DNA of 64,000 bases from Siphonodentalium dalli (taxonomy: Eukaryota > Mollusca > Scaphopoda > Gadilida > Siphonodentaliidae), in contig CP136064.1 in NCBI GenBank assembly GCA_032622095.1, positions 185,488,209-185,552,208 on the forward strand. The letters run 5' to 3'. Both the position numbers and the translations under genes were made by a program. This document shows, one piece after another, positions 40,501 to 55,500 of this stretch; the stretch's first letter is position 1, and each line of letters begins with the position of its first letter. The notes under the pieces are model-generated. The model worked only from the letters and a program-made list of their open reading frames with translations, did not search any database and was not told the DNA's origin.

Positions 40501-43500
40501 CGTTGTCAAAAGTCGTTGCAAATATATTTAATTATTTTATGTTTTGAAAGTATTAATGTAATTGTATTTGTAATTGAGAGTTTTTAAAGTAATTGTAATT
40601 AATACTGCATATAATGAAGATAATTTGTCTATCTGTCTCTTCTGTAGATTATGGTTGATAATGATGAGAAGGGGGCTGCTTACTATAAAACATTGATATC
40701 CGGCATGAGAAAGGAGTATGCCCAGAGTATGGAGAAACTAAAAGCTCATCACAAAACGGAACTAAAAAGGTGAGGATATTTCTAGTTTGGTCATGTATTT
40801 ATACACTCTTGTTCATAGAATTACAGTGTTCTTGCTATTCCATATTTTCAAATCTATATCCCGTTAACGTCACATGACGTTCCCTTCAACTATGAAACCG
40901 GAACTATAAAATAGAGGCAGCATCACACAGGACAAACAAGCCCTGTATGTGCTTAAATAAACCATGTAAGTCTGTTTATTTAATTCACGGATTCTAGGAC
41001 GGGTGGTAAAATTTATTAAAGACGTACATGTACACAGAATAACATGAATGTGATGGATTTGTTGATATGGCACTTGTGCCATCGCCAGAGGATATTCTTC
41101 CGCATTAGCACTTGCGCCATATCAAATAAACCCATTAATTAATACAACTCGTGTGTTCTGTGTATGAACCTAATATATATATTTAATTTTGTCTCCAAAT
41201 TTTTTTTGGAGGACTATTATAATCAGCACGTCTTTGTGTCATTCCATCCATCCATCCACATGCTTGTCTACATGATAAATTGAGCAATATTCAACAGAAT
41301 TTCTTGATGTTTGGTACATGGTTCACATTTGATAAGATGCAGACCAAGTTCGATTGTGGTCATGGATGATGATTTTTGATGGGGTTATGCCCCTTTTTCG
41401 ACTTAAAAATCACTGTTTTCGTATTTTCCGCATATTAACTTGAGCAATATTCAACAGAATTTCTTGATATTTGGTACATAGTTCACATTTGGATCCAATC
41501 CAAGTTCTATTTTATTCCATTTACTAGTAGAAATAACACTTGTGTTGTGTCAATTATAAATTGAGCATTCTTCAAAAGAATCTCTTGATATATGGTGAGT
41601 GGCTCTCCTTTGAGAACATGTAGGTCATCATCTAGTTTGAGTCAAATTTTGCCAGAATTTGAATTCTTTGTTCTTTAAAAAAGCTAGTGTCCCAAAAAGC
41701 CACCTCGATTTGGGGGACGTTGGTTCTGTAACTTTTTATATTAATTTCCTCAACACATTGTAGACTAGCTGGGGTGCATGGAAATTTGATTGTTGAATGT
41801 CTCCAACTTGGGGTTCAAATTAGACATCCAGGTATGAAATGCCATTTACCATGTTTTCAGAGGTAACTTATAATTTATTCAACACCTGTTTATTACATTT
41901 ATTCAATGTAATCCAAGCCATTGCATACATATTGTTGTATACCACAGGTGGAATACAACTTCTTTGTGTTGACATTGTTGTCAGGAGCATTGTGGAATAA
42001 ATTTAGAACTCGTTGTGGAAGCGCAAAGTCCCACTTAGAGTAGTACCCTAAATAATCGACTCCTTAACCACAGCAGAATTATGGGTAATTTATTAGGATT
42101 TAGTTGGAAATATGGCTTGTTGCCATTCATCGGAAAGCTCTCAGTTAAGTCAACTGAAAGTAATCCAGAGCCCATACATGTAGATATCACCCAACCCAGC
42201 CATTTTAACTATTCTAACATTTAGCTTTGAATTATTATTATTTTTATTAGGAGTGTAATAAATAAAATTAATCTCATCTTATCTTATCTTCCCACCAGCA
42301 TTAAAACTGACAACTTTGGTCAGGCATCTAAAGCCCAAGTAATCAATCAATCTTAACAAATTATTAATTACATCTGCAGGACAGATGCAAATAGGCGCCG
42401 GCTAGAGGTTGTTCAGAAGGAGCAGATGCACGGGTTACTGAAGGACACAGTCCGTATGCTCAGATCGATCGTCCATCTACGAGACTGTATGACAGATGTT
42501 CTGGATAAGGAAAATTTGAAGGACCATGCCAATGCATTGCAGCAGCTACCTAAGCTTATACCAGAAGGGGTAAGCCACATACCAGTCTGAGGATTCAATT
42601 GGGAATCACTTTGTTCCCAAGTTTGGTCAACAGTCCCTTTTTGGCAGAATGTTCAACAAAATCACAAATTGTCAAAAGAATTTTATGGCCAACGCAGACC
42701 ATACACCAGCAAAGTTCCAAGAGCTTAAACCTTTTTATTCTAAATACTCATTGATGAGTAGTTATCCCATTGAAAATGTTCAAATAATTTCCAATGAAAA
42801 ATATCCCTTTTACTGGGTCCTTGTGTCACTGGTAAAACTGCATTTTCCATCTTAAAACCAACTGATAAATATCCCAATAGCACACCAGACAGCATGTTTA
42901 TCTTCTAAGTTATATCGCAATCGGCTAAATGAAATAATAGACTTTGTTTGCACTTGGTTGGCCCAATGTGACTATTCATTTAAATTTTACCACAGGATAC
43001 AATTCCAACAAATATGGATTTTTTGATGGCTCTCTTTTTCAGACCATGCCTGAACCGAAAGAAATCTTACAGATGCTATCCCTAAGTGTCATCGAATGTG
43101 AGTACTATGAATACATTGAGTGTGAAGATGGTAGTTTTTATTTTTGGCCAAGTTTTTACGGCGGGCACCTACAGATAGCGATAGCATGATAACTTGAACA
43201 AATATCAACTTATTTTGGTGATATTTAGTATTAAATGGCCAGGTCTGCCTGCTTTGGGCGGTGTTACGGCGCTTAAATAGTTATTTTCATTAATTTTGAT
43301 CATGATGGCACAATAACTTGAATAAATATTAACTGATTTATATTTTATAATCGGTATATGAGACTTGCTCAACAATGTCTTGATCAAGTTAAAAAAATGG
43401 CAAGGTCTGCATATTTTTTGCGGAGTTACGATTTTATTGCACACCCAATGGCTTATCTGTGCGAAATACAGCAGAATACAGAATTCAAAATGTTCAATAA

Positions 43501-46500
43501 AAAACTGTGCACTGTTCTTGAACACTACAAACCAAGAACAATACAAACCGATTGTGTCAACAATGTCATTGGCGACATCAACTTTTAACAGAAAATTTTA
43601 TCACTAAATTATGACGTATAGCCTACATTAAGCACATGTTTCATGATGTTTGTTCAATTAAATATAAAAATATCAATAAATTTTAGTATATTACAAGCTA
43701 CAATCTTCAGAGTGTGCAGTAAACATAGAACAACACAGCTTTGTGAATATTTTAACGTTATTGCACTTGTTTGTCGTTCCACGAGGTAAAACTCGAACCT
43801 CTGGTTCTCGTTTTACCATCGCGCCACAACAAAATCGTGTAATAACATTAACTAGTTCACACACTTGTGTCGTTAGTTAATTAGTTATTAGTCAATTTTA
43901 TGTTATTGGTCTATCTGTCCATCCATCCATCTGTCCATCTGCTTGTCTGTTTGCTTTTGGTTTCCTGATGATAACTTTAGATAGTCTCCACTGAATGTAA
44001 TGAAATTTTGTATGTGGGTTTAATAGCACAAAATACAGGTCAAGTTCGAATTTGGGTCCCGCCCACCAATTTTCACCAGAGTTATGACCCTTTTTTTGGG
44101 GAATTTGCACTCAATTTTTATTTCTGGATGATAACTTTTAAAGTGATATGAATCACTCCGGTTGGGTGACCAAATAGAAATTGAGAATAATCTTGCTCAA
44201 AGTTGTTATTTTTTATGAATATTAATCCAAATTGACAACACACACCGTCATTCTAATATATTAATTAAATGCATTGACTCTCGATGGCAAAATCGTTTGT
44301 GTCAGTTTATCGCTGATAGTTGCGTCCCGAATCGAGATGTAAATATATACAATTGAGTGTAGTTCAAATGATGTTTTCTATGGAATGGTATGGTCAATCT
44401 TTCTGAAATTTTTCTCCAGTTGACATAGCGCCTGAGAACTAACTTATCAATTACACACACCCGAGCAAGTAGATAATATATCTTTAAAGTAAGTCTGAAC
44501 TGAATTTGAATGAAATTTGGTATGTGAATTTTCTGCTGTTGACATTGATATGTATATGGGAACGAGTCATTTTGAGGTCATTCGGCAAAAATCATGGCCA
44601 CCAGCAGCCATCTTTGATTTCAAAATTCAATCTATTAGTACATGCTACAGGCCAGAGTGTTCGTCTGACCATCATGAAATTTGTCATGGATGTTAATATT
44701 GACATTTAGATGGGAACAAGTCATTTTGGGGTCATTCGTCAATAAAACAAGGAAAACCATGAACACTTGTGGTATATAATTTTATTATTATATTGCACAC
44801 ACCAACGAAGCATTCCACCTCCACATTGGCTATCTCTGGGTTTAATAATAAAACTAATGTCCGTTGCCCGTGCCCATTATTACCCATACAGATGTCCATA
44901 AAAAAGTTAGTCGATAGATTCCATGTGTTTATTTTGTCATTTATTGCCCAATAAAGTACCATTGACACATTTTTTCTTGAGTTTTCAGCCACAATACATC
45001 ATAGTTATGAATTACAGTATAATTGAATTGGAAATTTGAATCGGGGGAGGGGGATGGGTCTGTTCAATCTTACTTGTATAAAAAAAAATGTACTACAGTT
45101 ATTTTGTACCAATTAAAAAATTTCCCAACAGTTTGAACTTGAATAAAAAGGATTGTTTGCTCGGGATCATTCACGAGGGCCTGAGAAACAGGATTTTGAC
45201 TTTGCGTGGCCTAACTCAGTAGCAAAAGAGTTAGCCCTTTCTATACTAAATGGATTCTCCAACCAAGTTAAAAAAGTGTACATTGGAATGGTCTATTATT
45301 TATTTAGAGGGATGCACAGGTAATATAAGCAGACGGCAGATAATTTCAGAAGGAGTCTTATTTATTGATGGAAATTTTCAGATAATGGTCTTTTTTACAT
45401 TTATTATCTGAACATCTCCTATGGGATAACTTCTCATCAATGAGTGTTTAGTATAGAAAGGGTTAATAACAGGGACCAGCCGAGAGGGCGACGTGGGCGA
45501 CCTCTTCGCCCTAGCGCCGTCCGCTTCGCCTTATTTTTGCAGTCGGGCGAAGTTCAAGTCGCCCTGAAAATTCCAAAGTTGACTGACGAAAATCGGCAAA
45601 ATTCCCCAAATAATTTATGATAATTTACAACTGTCAACAGTGATTGCACACAATACTCCACTATCAGGGTGTTGTAAAACAATTAACACCTGTAATGTCC
45701 TGTATTGCTTCAATCTGGAAGCATGTTGACAACGGAGTCTGATTACTGGCAGCTGTGAAAACATCGTCGGGCCTCAAGTGTTAATCTGGTTGTTGTGATT
45801 TTTAGATTACCGTGATTACCACACCTTACAATGAAGATTACAACTCATAGCTCTCACAATGTGTCAGTTCATCACTCCCTCTATGGAGTTTGGTTAAAGA
45901 AATTTTAAAATAAATTCATTTGTGAAGCATATTAAATTTTCAAACGGGATTACTAATAGAGCGCAGTGAAAGTGTTCATGATTTCGTTTCGTTTCGGTTT
46001 GATAAATATTGTTGGCATTTTTAAAAACCCGAACCCGAAAGATATGAAATAAAATCTTGTCATTCTCCCACAATTACGATATAAAATGCTTCTATCCTCT
46101 CACAATTATGTTTGGGTATTATTAATAGTTATTAGGGTCATGAAGTGAACATAAAGACTCCATATTTCAACCATTGTTTCATAAGTTTAATTGACATATT
46201 ACATCTCTCCTATTTTCGTTCTATATAGACTATAGCGACTCCTGTCGTAGTACTGTTCAATTTAAGTTTTGTAGACTCACTTCGCCCTATAGAACGGCCA
46301 CTTCGCCTTATTTTTATAGTAGGGCGAAGTCATTTCGCCCTGAAAATATGGTCTAGGCTGGTCCCTGGTTAATAATGATTAAATGTCAGCAGGTTTCCCG
46401 CTTTTGTTGTAGATTTACATCAGATGGAAGAGGTGCTATCCAACGCATTCATGGCCCTTCGTGTGACCTTGAAGACAAAACATGTTACTGTAGAAGAAAC

Positions 46501-49500
46501 AGCTCAACAACGGCAAGAGATATTGCAGAAGCATGCAGAGGCGGCTAAGGAAATGGAGGTTTGTTCTTAATCCTTTCTTTAGTCAATGGATTCTCCCACT
46601 CAGTTATAAAAGGATATATTGGAACAATCCGTTATTGATCTTGAGGGGTTTTCGTGAAAAATAAGCAGGCAACAGATTATACAAGTGCATAAAGATTCCT
46701 ATTCATTAGCGGAAATGTTCAGATAATTAGTTCAACAAGCTGAACATTTCCTAAGGGATAACTACTCATCATTGAGTATTTAGTAAAGAAAGGTTTAAAG
46801 ATCCACTATCTGATATGAGGGTCCCTGCATCATCCAGTAACAACAACAATGATATTTCATCGAAAGCCAATTTAGTGATCAAATTAGTTTATTACAAATT
46901 ATAAAGACTCGCAACAATACCAAGTACGGTATCCTAGTGGCAAGAAATGTCATATATAAATAATGTTTTCTCATGGCAATCAATTTAAGCATCGAGCGAG
47001 TGTGGTGAACAAATTCCACATATGGTCGTGCCTGGTTTCAACTGGAATTCCCCAGCAAATGTCTTCACAAATGTAAACATTTTCACAGGTGGTCGTGTTA
47101 TGGTTTTATAGCTTGTCTATTTTCATCAATAAAACATAATTACTGATTCAGACTGATTCAGAAATAAGTATAAGTGTATGTATCCGCACGCCAACTATCA
47201 CAAGGAATTGGCCATTTTATTTCTGGCTATAATTGTTGTTACCGTATCTATTATTCTGAAAATTGTTCCCATTTTTCCAATCACCAAAGTCATCATTACC
47301 TTGCATGACCTCTCAATCTATCGTGACGGCATCTGTGCATGTCCGTATGTGATTCTAGACAGCATTCAGTGAAATTTTTGCCAGGCTGCCAATATTCAAG
47401 GTGGATAAAAGTAATAGAATTCCAAAATCGACATCTAAATTAATAGCTCTGAGCTTTGAAAGGTTTCATCCTTGACTCAAAATAAAAAAAATTTACTCCA
47501 AAAGCCGATGAACATGAGATGAACATGAGATTTTTCTTGCCCAATAAAACTAGATCATGCCATAAATCTCTACTCAAGCTACGCCCAAGCCTTGAAATAG
47601 GGTGTCTGTCATTTGCAGAATGAGGTCCCCAGAGGGTGAATTTAGTGATACTAACCCGCTATCACCAAATTCACCCTCTGGGGACCTCATTCTGCAAATG
47701 ACAGACACCCTATTTCAAGGCTTGGCTATGCCCGTAGAGATCATATTCCACCAGTTCAAAATATGGGATCTTTTTGATGTCCTGACAGGGTAATTTATAA
47801 CATTCAACAAACAAGGCAGGAAATATATTTCTTCGTTAATACTTGTTCCTCAGTAATCTACTTCACAGTAGGGTGTGGTCCCAGTTGGAGATAACATGCT
47901 TTTTTGTGAGCTTGCATGTATATCGCAATAAATATTGAATTAATTTCTTGGGAGAAATTCCATGATAGTAAGCAATACGTATCAAAATCTCTCACAAGCT
48001 AACTTACATGTATATCATGCAATTTCGAGTTGGGACCTTCACCTACATTGAAATACATTTTTATTGAGGAAGAGGTATTAACTAAGAGAGTAACAATCTC
48101 CAGGGAAGATCACTAACAATGAATAAATACTTTGTTAGAAATGGTTGACTAGTTTCGGATTGTTATTATCATTCTTCAGGACCTGTGGGTGTGAGGAAAT
48201 TTGCTTGCTGACTCCGTTTATATAGCCCTTGGTGCGGCATCCTTCAATATGATTGGTGGAAACCTGTAAGGTCATAAGGTTATGTGTGTGGTTCACAAAT
48301 GTGGTTCGCTCAGTTGGGTTTAGTAGTGGTTCACTCTACTGGTTGGTTCATGTGGCATCCATTCTGGTTTACTCAGTTAACTTCTTATAATATTTACTGC
48401 TCTATTTGCTTTACCTATTTTTTTCTTTCTTTCAGACGAAAATAGGTTCGATGCGTAAGGCGCATGGTCGAGTTGTTGCTTTCAAGAGTAATCTTATAAA
48501 AACTAAGAGTAGCATGGACAAGGTTCGAAAATCAATGTTTGACAGAGCTAAAATACATAGAAAGGTACGTCAGCCTCCACCAAAAGCTTTTTAGCTCACC
48601 TGAGACGAAGTCTCCGGTGGACCTATAGTCATCACTCCTCGTCCGTCGTCCATCCGTCTGTCTGTCCGTCCGTCCGTTTGTCAACTTTTTAGCTCACCTG
48701 AGACGAAGTCTCCGGTGGAGCTATAGTCATCACTCCTCGTCCGTCCGTCGATCCGTCCGTCCGTCCGTCAACAATTCTTTAAACATCTTCTCCTCTGAAA
48801 CCATCAGACCGATTGGGTTTATATTTGGTGTGGATGTTCCCTAGGTGACTCTTATTCAGATTTGTTCAAATGAGGTCACCAAGTCAAATAGTTTTGATGT
48901 CGGGACCATAACTATTTTTCCACATAGTAATTCTTAAAACGACTTTTTTTCTGAAGTTGTCGGGCCGAATGGGTTCATATTTGGTATGAGGGTACCTTGG
49001 GTGACTGTGGTTCAGATTTGTTCAAATGAGGTCACTGGGTCAAATGTGGGTGGGGCTATGGACATAAATCTGAAGAAATATTTTTTTTTTAGATTTAACT
49101 TATTGCTCAATTTCACCAAAAAAAACAAATTAAATAAAATATTTTTTTTATTAAATAAAATATTTTTTATTTAAATAAAATAAAAAACATTTAATTAAAA
49201 TTTTGAAGAACTTGTGACATTACATCTTCTGGGGGTAGGTAGGTACCTCTAATCTCCCCACTAAATTTGGTTGAAATCAGGGGTTTGGGAGAAAAGATGA
49301 ACAGACAGATGTACATAAATGTTCATTAAATTCCTTTTAATACTAGTATCTGTGCATTCCCATTACAAGCCAACTCTGCTCTGAACTGACAGACATGACA
49401 CATGTTGTTTATAATCAGGGCCAGATAGATAGATAAGAGAACTTCTGTAGCTATAGGCAGAGTCCCCAGGGAGTGTATTCATGTCATTCATAATTTAAAT

Positions 49501-52500
49501 GGGATTAATGATGTTGTACATTTGTTTTCTAAAGTTGTCAGTAGCACCATCATTGTTTACATTACACTGGTCATTAATATCAGATTAAATTCCTTTTCTC
49601 AGAGCTTTAAGTGTGTCTGGCATTTGTAGAATGAGGTTCCCAGAGGGTGAATTTAATAATGCTATCCTGCACGGCAGGCTAGCATCGCCAAATACACCCT
49701 ATGAGGACCTCATTCTGCTTAGGCTTCATCTTCTGGGAAGTATCTAGAGTCTCAAATTGACATTTTTAGCAGCTCTTTTCCCTTCTGTTCAGATTTTAAA
49801 ATGCATAATTGAGGTGTCAAATTGGTGCGCATACTGTCATATGTCAGTAATGTCACCAACTTCAGCTGAAGAACTTCTGTCTGTCCCTAGGTCTCCCATA
49901 GCAGTTGAGGACTAAGTAAAATTGGGTTCCCAGATGGTGAATTTGGTGATGCTAGCCTACCTTACAGAATAGCATCACTACATTCACCCTTTTGGGACCT
50001 CAGACACACTAAATTCAAGCTTGGCTGTTCCAATATTATTTTCTTAACCACTTAGCTATGTGACCTCATTATACCTTATTATGGACAAAAAAGTGGGGGG
50101 TATATTGGATTAAATCTGTTGGTCTGTCGGAGTGTCCTTCCATCCATTGTTCTGTCCATCCATCCATCAACAATTGTTTTCTTCTCGAGATCTATATGAA
50201 TTCCCTACCTGTATGTGACTCACATTCAGATTTGTTCAAATAAGTTCATCAGGTCAAATAGGAGGGATGCCTGGGCCATAACGTTTTCCCTCCATAGTAA
50301 TTCTAACAACTATTACTACTCAAGAACCATCAAGTCTATTTAGCTTATATTTGTTTATGCAGGGTCCTTGGGTGGCATGGTTAGATCTGTTCCAATGGGG
50401 GCCTTTTTTGAAAATCAATTAACTTCAACTCTTAAAAGCAAATGTTTATAATTATAAGATGAATAGATATCAGAGATGGGGATTCATGTTTGTTCAAATA
50501 GGGGCAGAGACCCCACCCACACTACCTGTATCTATGCTGTACGCTACTGGTATTATAAGATAATGTCATATTCTTGCAGGGATGTCCCCACAGTGTTGGG
50601 GAGGTGATTTACAGATCTGTTCAATGAAATGTAATTTTTGAGCTCACCTGAGACGAAGCTATAGTCATCACTTCTCATCTGTCACCTGTTCATCTTTATG
50701 TCCGTCCATCAATCTGTCAAACAATTCTGTGAACATCTTCTCTAGATCATAAGACTGAATGGGTTCATATTTGGTGTGGATTTTCCCTAGGTGATTCACA
50801 TTCAGATTTGTTCAAATGAGGTCACTCTTTCAAATGGTTGTGAAGCCAGGGCCATAACTCTTGCCCTCCATGGTAATTCTTAAAAACGACTTCTTCTCAT
50901 CTACCATCAGATATAGGGTGGGACCCGAGACATAACTGTATGCCTCTATAGTATTACTTAAAATGTCTTCTCAAGAGAGGTTGGACTATTTAGCTTACAT
51001 ATAGTATGGAGGATCCTTTAGTGACTGAGATTCAGATTTGTTAACATAAGGCAACCTGTTAAGAAATGACGGGGCTATGGGGACTTAACACTTTTGTGTC
51101 TAATAAGATCATTAAAATACAAAATTCATTAAAACATCTACCTTGGAACTACTTGACTGATTAATCTGACATACATATATGCTGTTTTTGGGTCCATGGA
51201 TAATTGGGCTTCAAACATGTCTAAATAGTTTTATAAAAAGGTGCTTTTGAGATTGGAAATTTCCAACAATAGAGAAAGTTTGAGATGACAGTTGCCAATC
51301 TAAGACTTGGGAGTCTGGAGCCTGGTCGGGAAGGGACATGAGCTGGAGGGGGGGTGTGATCAGTAGTGTACAGTTGGTACATGAAGCCTCTCTATCTACA
51401 TATCCTGTTTAGATCTACTTTTTTAAAGTGATTATGAAAAGTTCTAACTGTTGTGGTCTCCAAAGTCCCAGTCGTATCAGTCTTTGCAGTCTGGTGAGCG
51501 ACCCCACAGTCTTTGACTGTCTTGCTCATTTTGTATTGATTAAGGTTAAGATTAACTGAAAGAATAGGTTCTGAATTTTTTCCATATCATTAAAATGCAC
51601 AACAAGGTAAAGTTAGGAAATATATTATATATTTTTAGCTGAAATACATGGAAAGTATGTTTCGGAAGTATACATCTCACAATTAACAAACGGCATGCAG
51701 ATCTTCTCCCAATGCTGCTAGAGTATGCAGGAGCATAATTGTGGAAGTTTTATTTTAAAGCCCTCACATTTCAAATTACTGCATAAAAACTGGGATCATA
51801 GTTGGTTTTGTTGAATATTTGATCCACTCAATAAACCTTGTGTGAAAATAATTGGCACAAAAAGGGAAGAAATATATATTATATGCGATTGTGATTTTCT
51901 CCTTTTTAATAACTGTGCCACTATTCCAAAGTTAATTATGTAATATAAGTCAATTGTAGATCAATTGTGCTAATATTTACTCTTGGCACCATCCATCATT
52001 TTTGGGGCCATATATGGCCAATACACTAAATTGTATGGCACCCTAAGCATCCACAGTGTGCATATTTTTCCACAAACTGAATGCTGTGCATCCATGACTA
52101 ATCATCGAGCTGATGCTCTTAGTATTTCATAATCCCTTGTCAAGATTGCTGTGATTGACAATGTTTAGTGATTTAACCTGTTACTTTGTTATTTTTTGGC
52201 AGGATAAAAAGTACTTGTCCTTGATGGGACGTTACGCTCTACTCTGGAAGATGTACTCTGGTCTACAAAAGGAACTCAATAATCTGTGAGTAGTTTGACA
52301 GGCCTACAAATTTGAGACGACTGACCATTTGGTTCGCCTGAAAGTTATCTAAAATGAAAAGGCCGCAAACAAAAAACAATTCGCGCCGATTCTCACCTTA
52401 ATTATTGCTCAATCACATCCCACAATGAGACATGTTCATAATTATTATGGTTCAATGAGTTTCCCTTTAGTATCATTAGTTAATGATACCAGTTGTAGTA

Positions 52501-55500
52501 TTGTAGTAATTATAGGCTTCGCGTTGTCACTTGCCAAATTTGCCAATGGCAAAAATAATTAACATTTGGCAAAAAATATATTCATTTGCAAAAAATTTGG
52601 CAAGTCACTCTTGATTCCTCTAGAAAATATTTGTCAACCAATACCACTCATTTCAGAAAACTCTTTCATTAATGGTATTATTGGTGGTGGATTATATGGT
52701 TATGAAGTTAACAACTCTATCAAGATGCAGTTAATCTGATATAATTAGTATCGACAGGTGGAGGATTAGCTAGTATGTCTGGTGGTGATTACATAGCTAA
52801 TCCTCTTTGTTTCGATGTGCCTTTCTAATGACGAAACCCTTCTACAATTTCATTGTTATGCTGTTGGTTTATTGTTCTATGATAAACCCAAGTATAGAGG
52901 CGAGAATAATTAATAATGAACTGCTTTGCTATCGATATCAAAGGTCAAGCAGCGATTGTTGAAATAATCAAAATAAAAGACACCATGTAAACTTTGTAGA
53001 AACTGATAGAATTTGGCAACTTTTAACAGCATTTGGCAAAAATTATTTTTCATTTGGCCAGCGTGGACCCTGAGTAATTATAACAGTTTGTGTAACTTTT
53101 CTGGTAACCTAAGGACAAACCAGGTGAACGAAAAATAGGTTATGCACAATTTTGAAATATGAAGGCTTGGTTTAAATCTGTCAAAAATAATTGGGCCATA
53201 ATTATGCGTGACCATTTTCGAACTTGATTTGAACGAAGTGCGTTTTCGCAAATGTGATCTTCGTATCAAATATGAATTACATCTGTTGATTACTGCTCAA
53301 GTTATCATACATAAAGTAAAAAAACAGCAATTTCTAAGTCGAAAAAGCAGCATATAACTTCCTTAAATAATTGGACCATGACCAAAATCGAACATTACCT
53401 GACTGTTCCAAATTAACTACATACCAAATCCCATGGAATTCTGATTAATAATGTTGAAGTTATAATCCGGACAACATGCTGATTATAATAGACATCCAAA
53501 TTCCAAGGACACCAACTATTTTCAGCAAGAAACTCTCTATTCCCATTAAATTAAGTGTTTCTTTGTATTGGAGTTGATATCACAAATATATCGTTCCAGC
53601 CAACAGGACTTTGAGGAGACTTTAACTAAGACGGTTGAGGAGAGAGAAACCTTTCTCGTCACTCAGTTGGATGCTGGCATTAGGCAGGTAGTTATGTTAT
53701 TTTTTTTTCACAACTCCTAGTATATTTTCTGGTATGTGTTAAAGAAACGCAAGCCACTGGCAGTGGGGAATGTGCAAAAATATATATAAGTGTTTAAAAA
53801 CAATATCACTAAGAAGAACATAATCGTTATTGATTTTCCTCCAATAACGTGTTGAAACAATTTTTACAGGAATACTATTCTGACCATGGCACCCCCTTGA
53901 ATATATATAACTAAAGTTTAGTATGTACTAATGATATATGTGTAAATTGAAATAAAATATCCTATTCAAAACTGTTACATTGAGTTGTCAAGAAACATTG
54001 CTAGAAATTTAAAATATTTTAGTCTGAATATGATTTTCAGAATAGTTCTCAATACTTCATTTTGTTTAAACATTAGTACGTTATTGGATTAATTGGAATT
54101 TTATCGATAATTCCACTTCAACAGCGATTTTACATGACATTGGTTTTGTCATGCGAATTCTCATTGTTAGAGTTATTAATAATGAAAATAAGTACAAAGT
54201 CAATCTATTTTTCATGTACTTGTTGGTGATGGTTGTTATACAGACTTTTATAAAATTCATGTTATTTTGAAGGTCTTGAGTCCCTTTAAACAAGTATTCA
54301 GGGTTTCTGATTTGCAATTACAACAGCATTTTGTGAGTTTAAATATATACATAAATAAGTCTAAATTAAAATCACTATTGACTTTGTCGCACTTAAAAAA
54401 TTATTAGAATACATATAATGTGGTATATACAGCAGTCTTGTAAATACCAACGTCATTATTTTTTTTAATTAATGCTATATTAATCACTTGTATTTGTTAT
54501 AATTCTTCTTACTATAGTTATTACAAATCTTGAAAGCTCATAAATGTATGGTCAAAATATTTATCTTCATGCAAGCGTACACATATCAACCCAGATATGT
54601 AGCTACATGGTTTCAAATTACAGTAATGCCATTAATAAAGAAGTCTGTCTTCTCAGGCGATTTTGGCAAAATAATTTGATGAGGGTTTTGTTTTTTATAC
54701 CCCCCGCAACGAAGTTAGGGGGGGTATACTGGAGTCAGCTTGTCCGTCCGTCCGTGGACACAAATTTGTCCGGAGTTTTTCTCAGTCGTTTTTTGATCAA
54801 TTTCCGTGAAACTTGGCACAGACATCAACCACCATGGGAACCTGTGCACCTGCGATTATGACGTCTGTTGGACTTTTTTTAGTGGAGTTATCCCCCCTTT
54901 TTAGACTTAGAAAATTTTCACAACATGTATACTTTTGTCCGAGCTTTTAATCCTACATTTTTCAGTCATTTTTTTTAAAACGTGGCACAGATATTTAGTA
55001 CCATGGGAACTTGTGCACTTGCGATTATGACGTCTGTCCGACATTTTTTGGTGGAGTTATCCCCCTTTTTTTATTTGGAAACTTTTTTTGCAACATTCAT
55101 AATTTTGTCCGAGCTTTTATTCCTACATTTTTCGGTCAATGTTTTTTAATCTTGGCACTGATATTTAGTACCATGGGAACCTGTGCACCTGCGATTATGA
55201 CGTCTGTCTGACATTTTTGGTGGAGTTATTCCCCTTTTACAACTTAGAATTTTTTTCGCAACATACATAATTTTGTCCAAGCTTTTATTCCTACATTTTT
55301 CGGTCAATAGGTTTAAGATTAGGGTTATGGTTGTACACCTGCAATGGGAACTGTTATTTTATTATTTTAACTAAATGTTTACTGACATGTGAAACATCTT
55401 AGTATTTTAAAAACAGGGGGGTATCCGTAGTCCCATTGGGACAGTCACACCTCTAGTTTTATATATAAATCTCAAAACATACTTAGAAAATAAAATATTC

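Noticed and set aside
43775-43835. tRNA gene
   Set aside because: A and B boxes are too close and no cloverleaf can be drawn.
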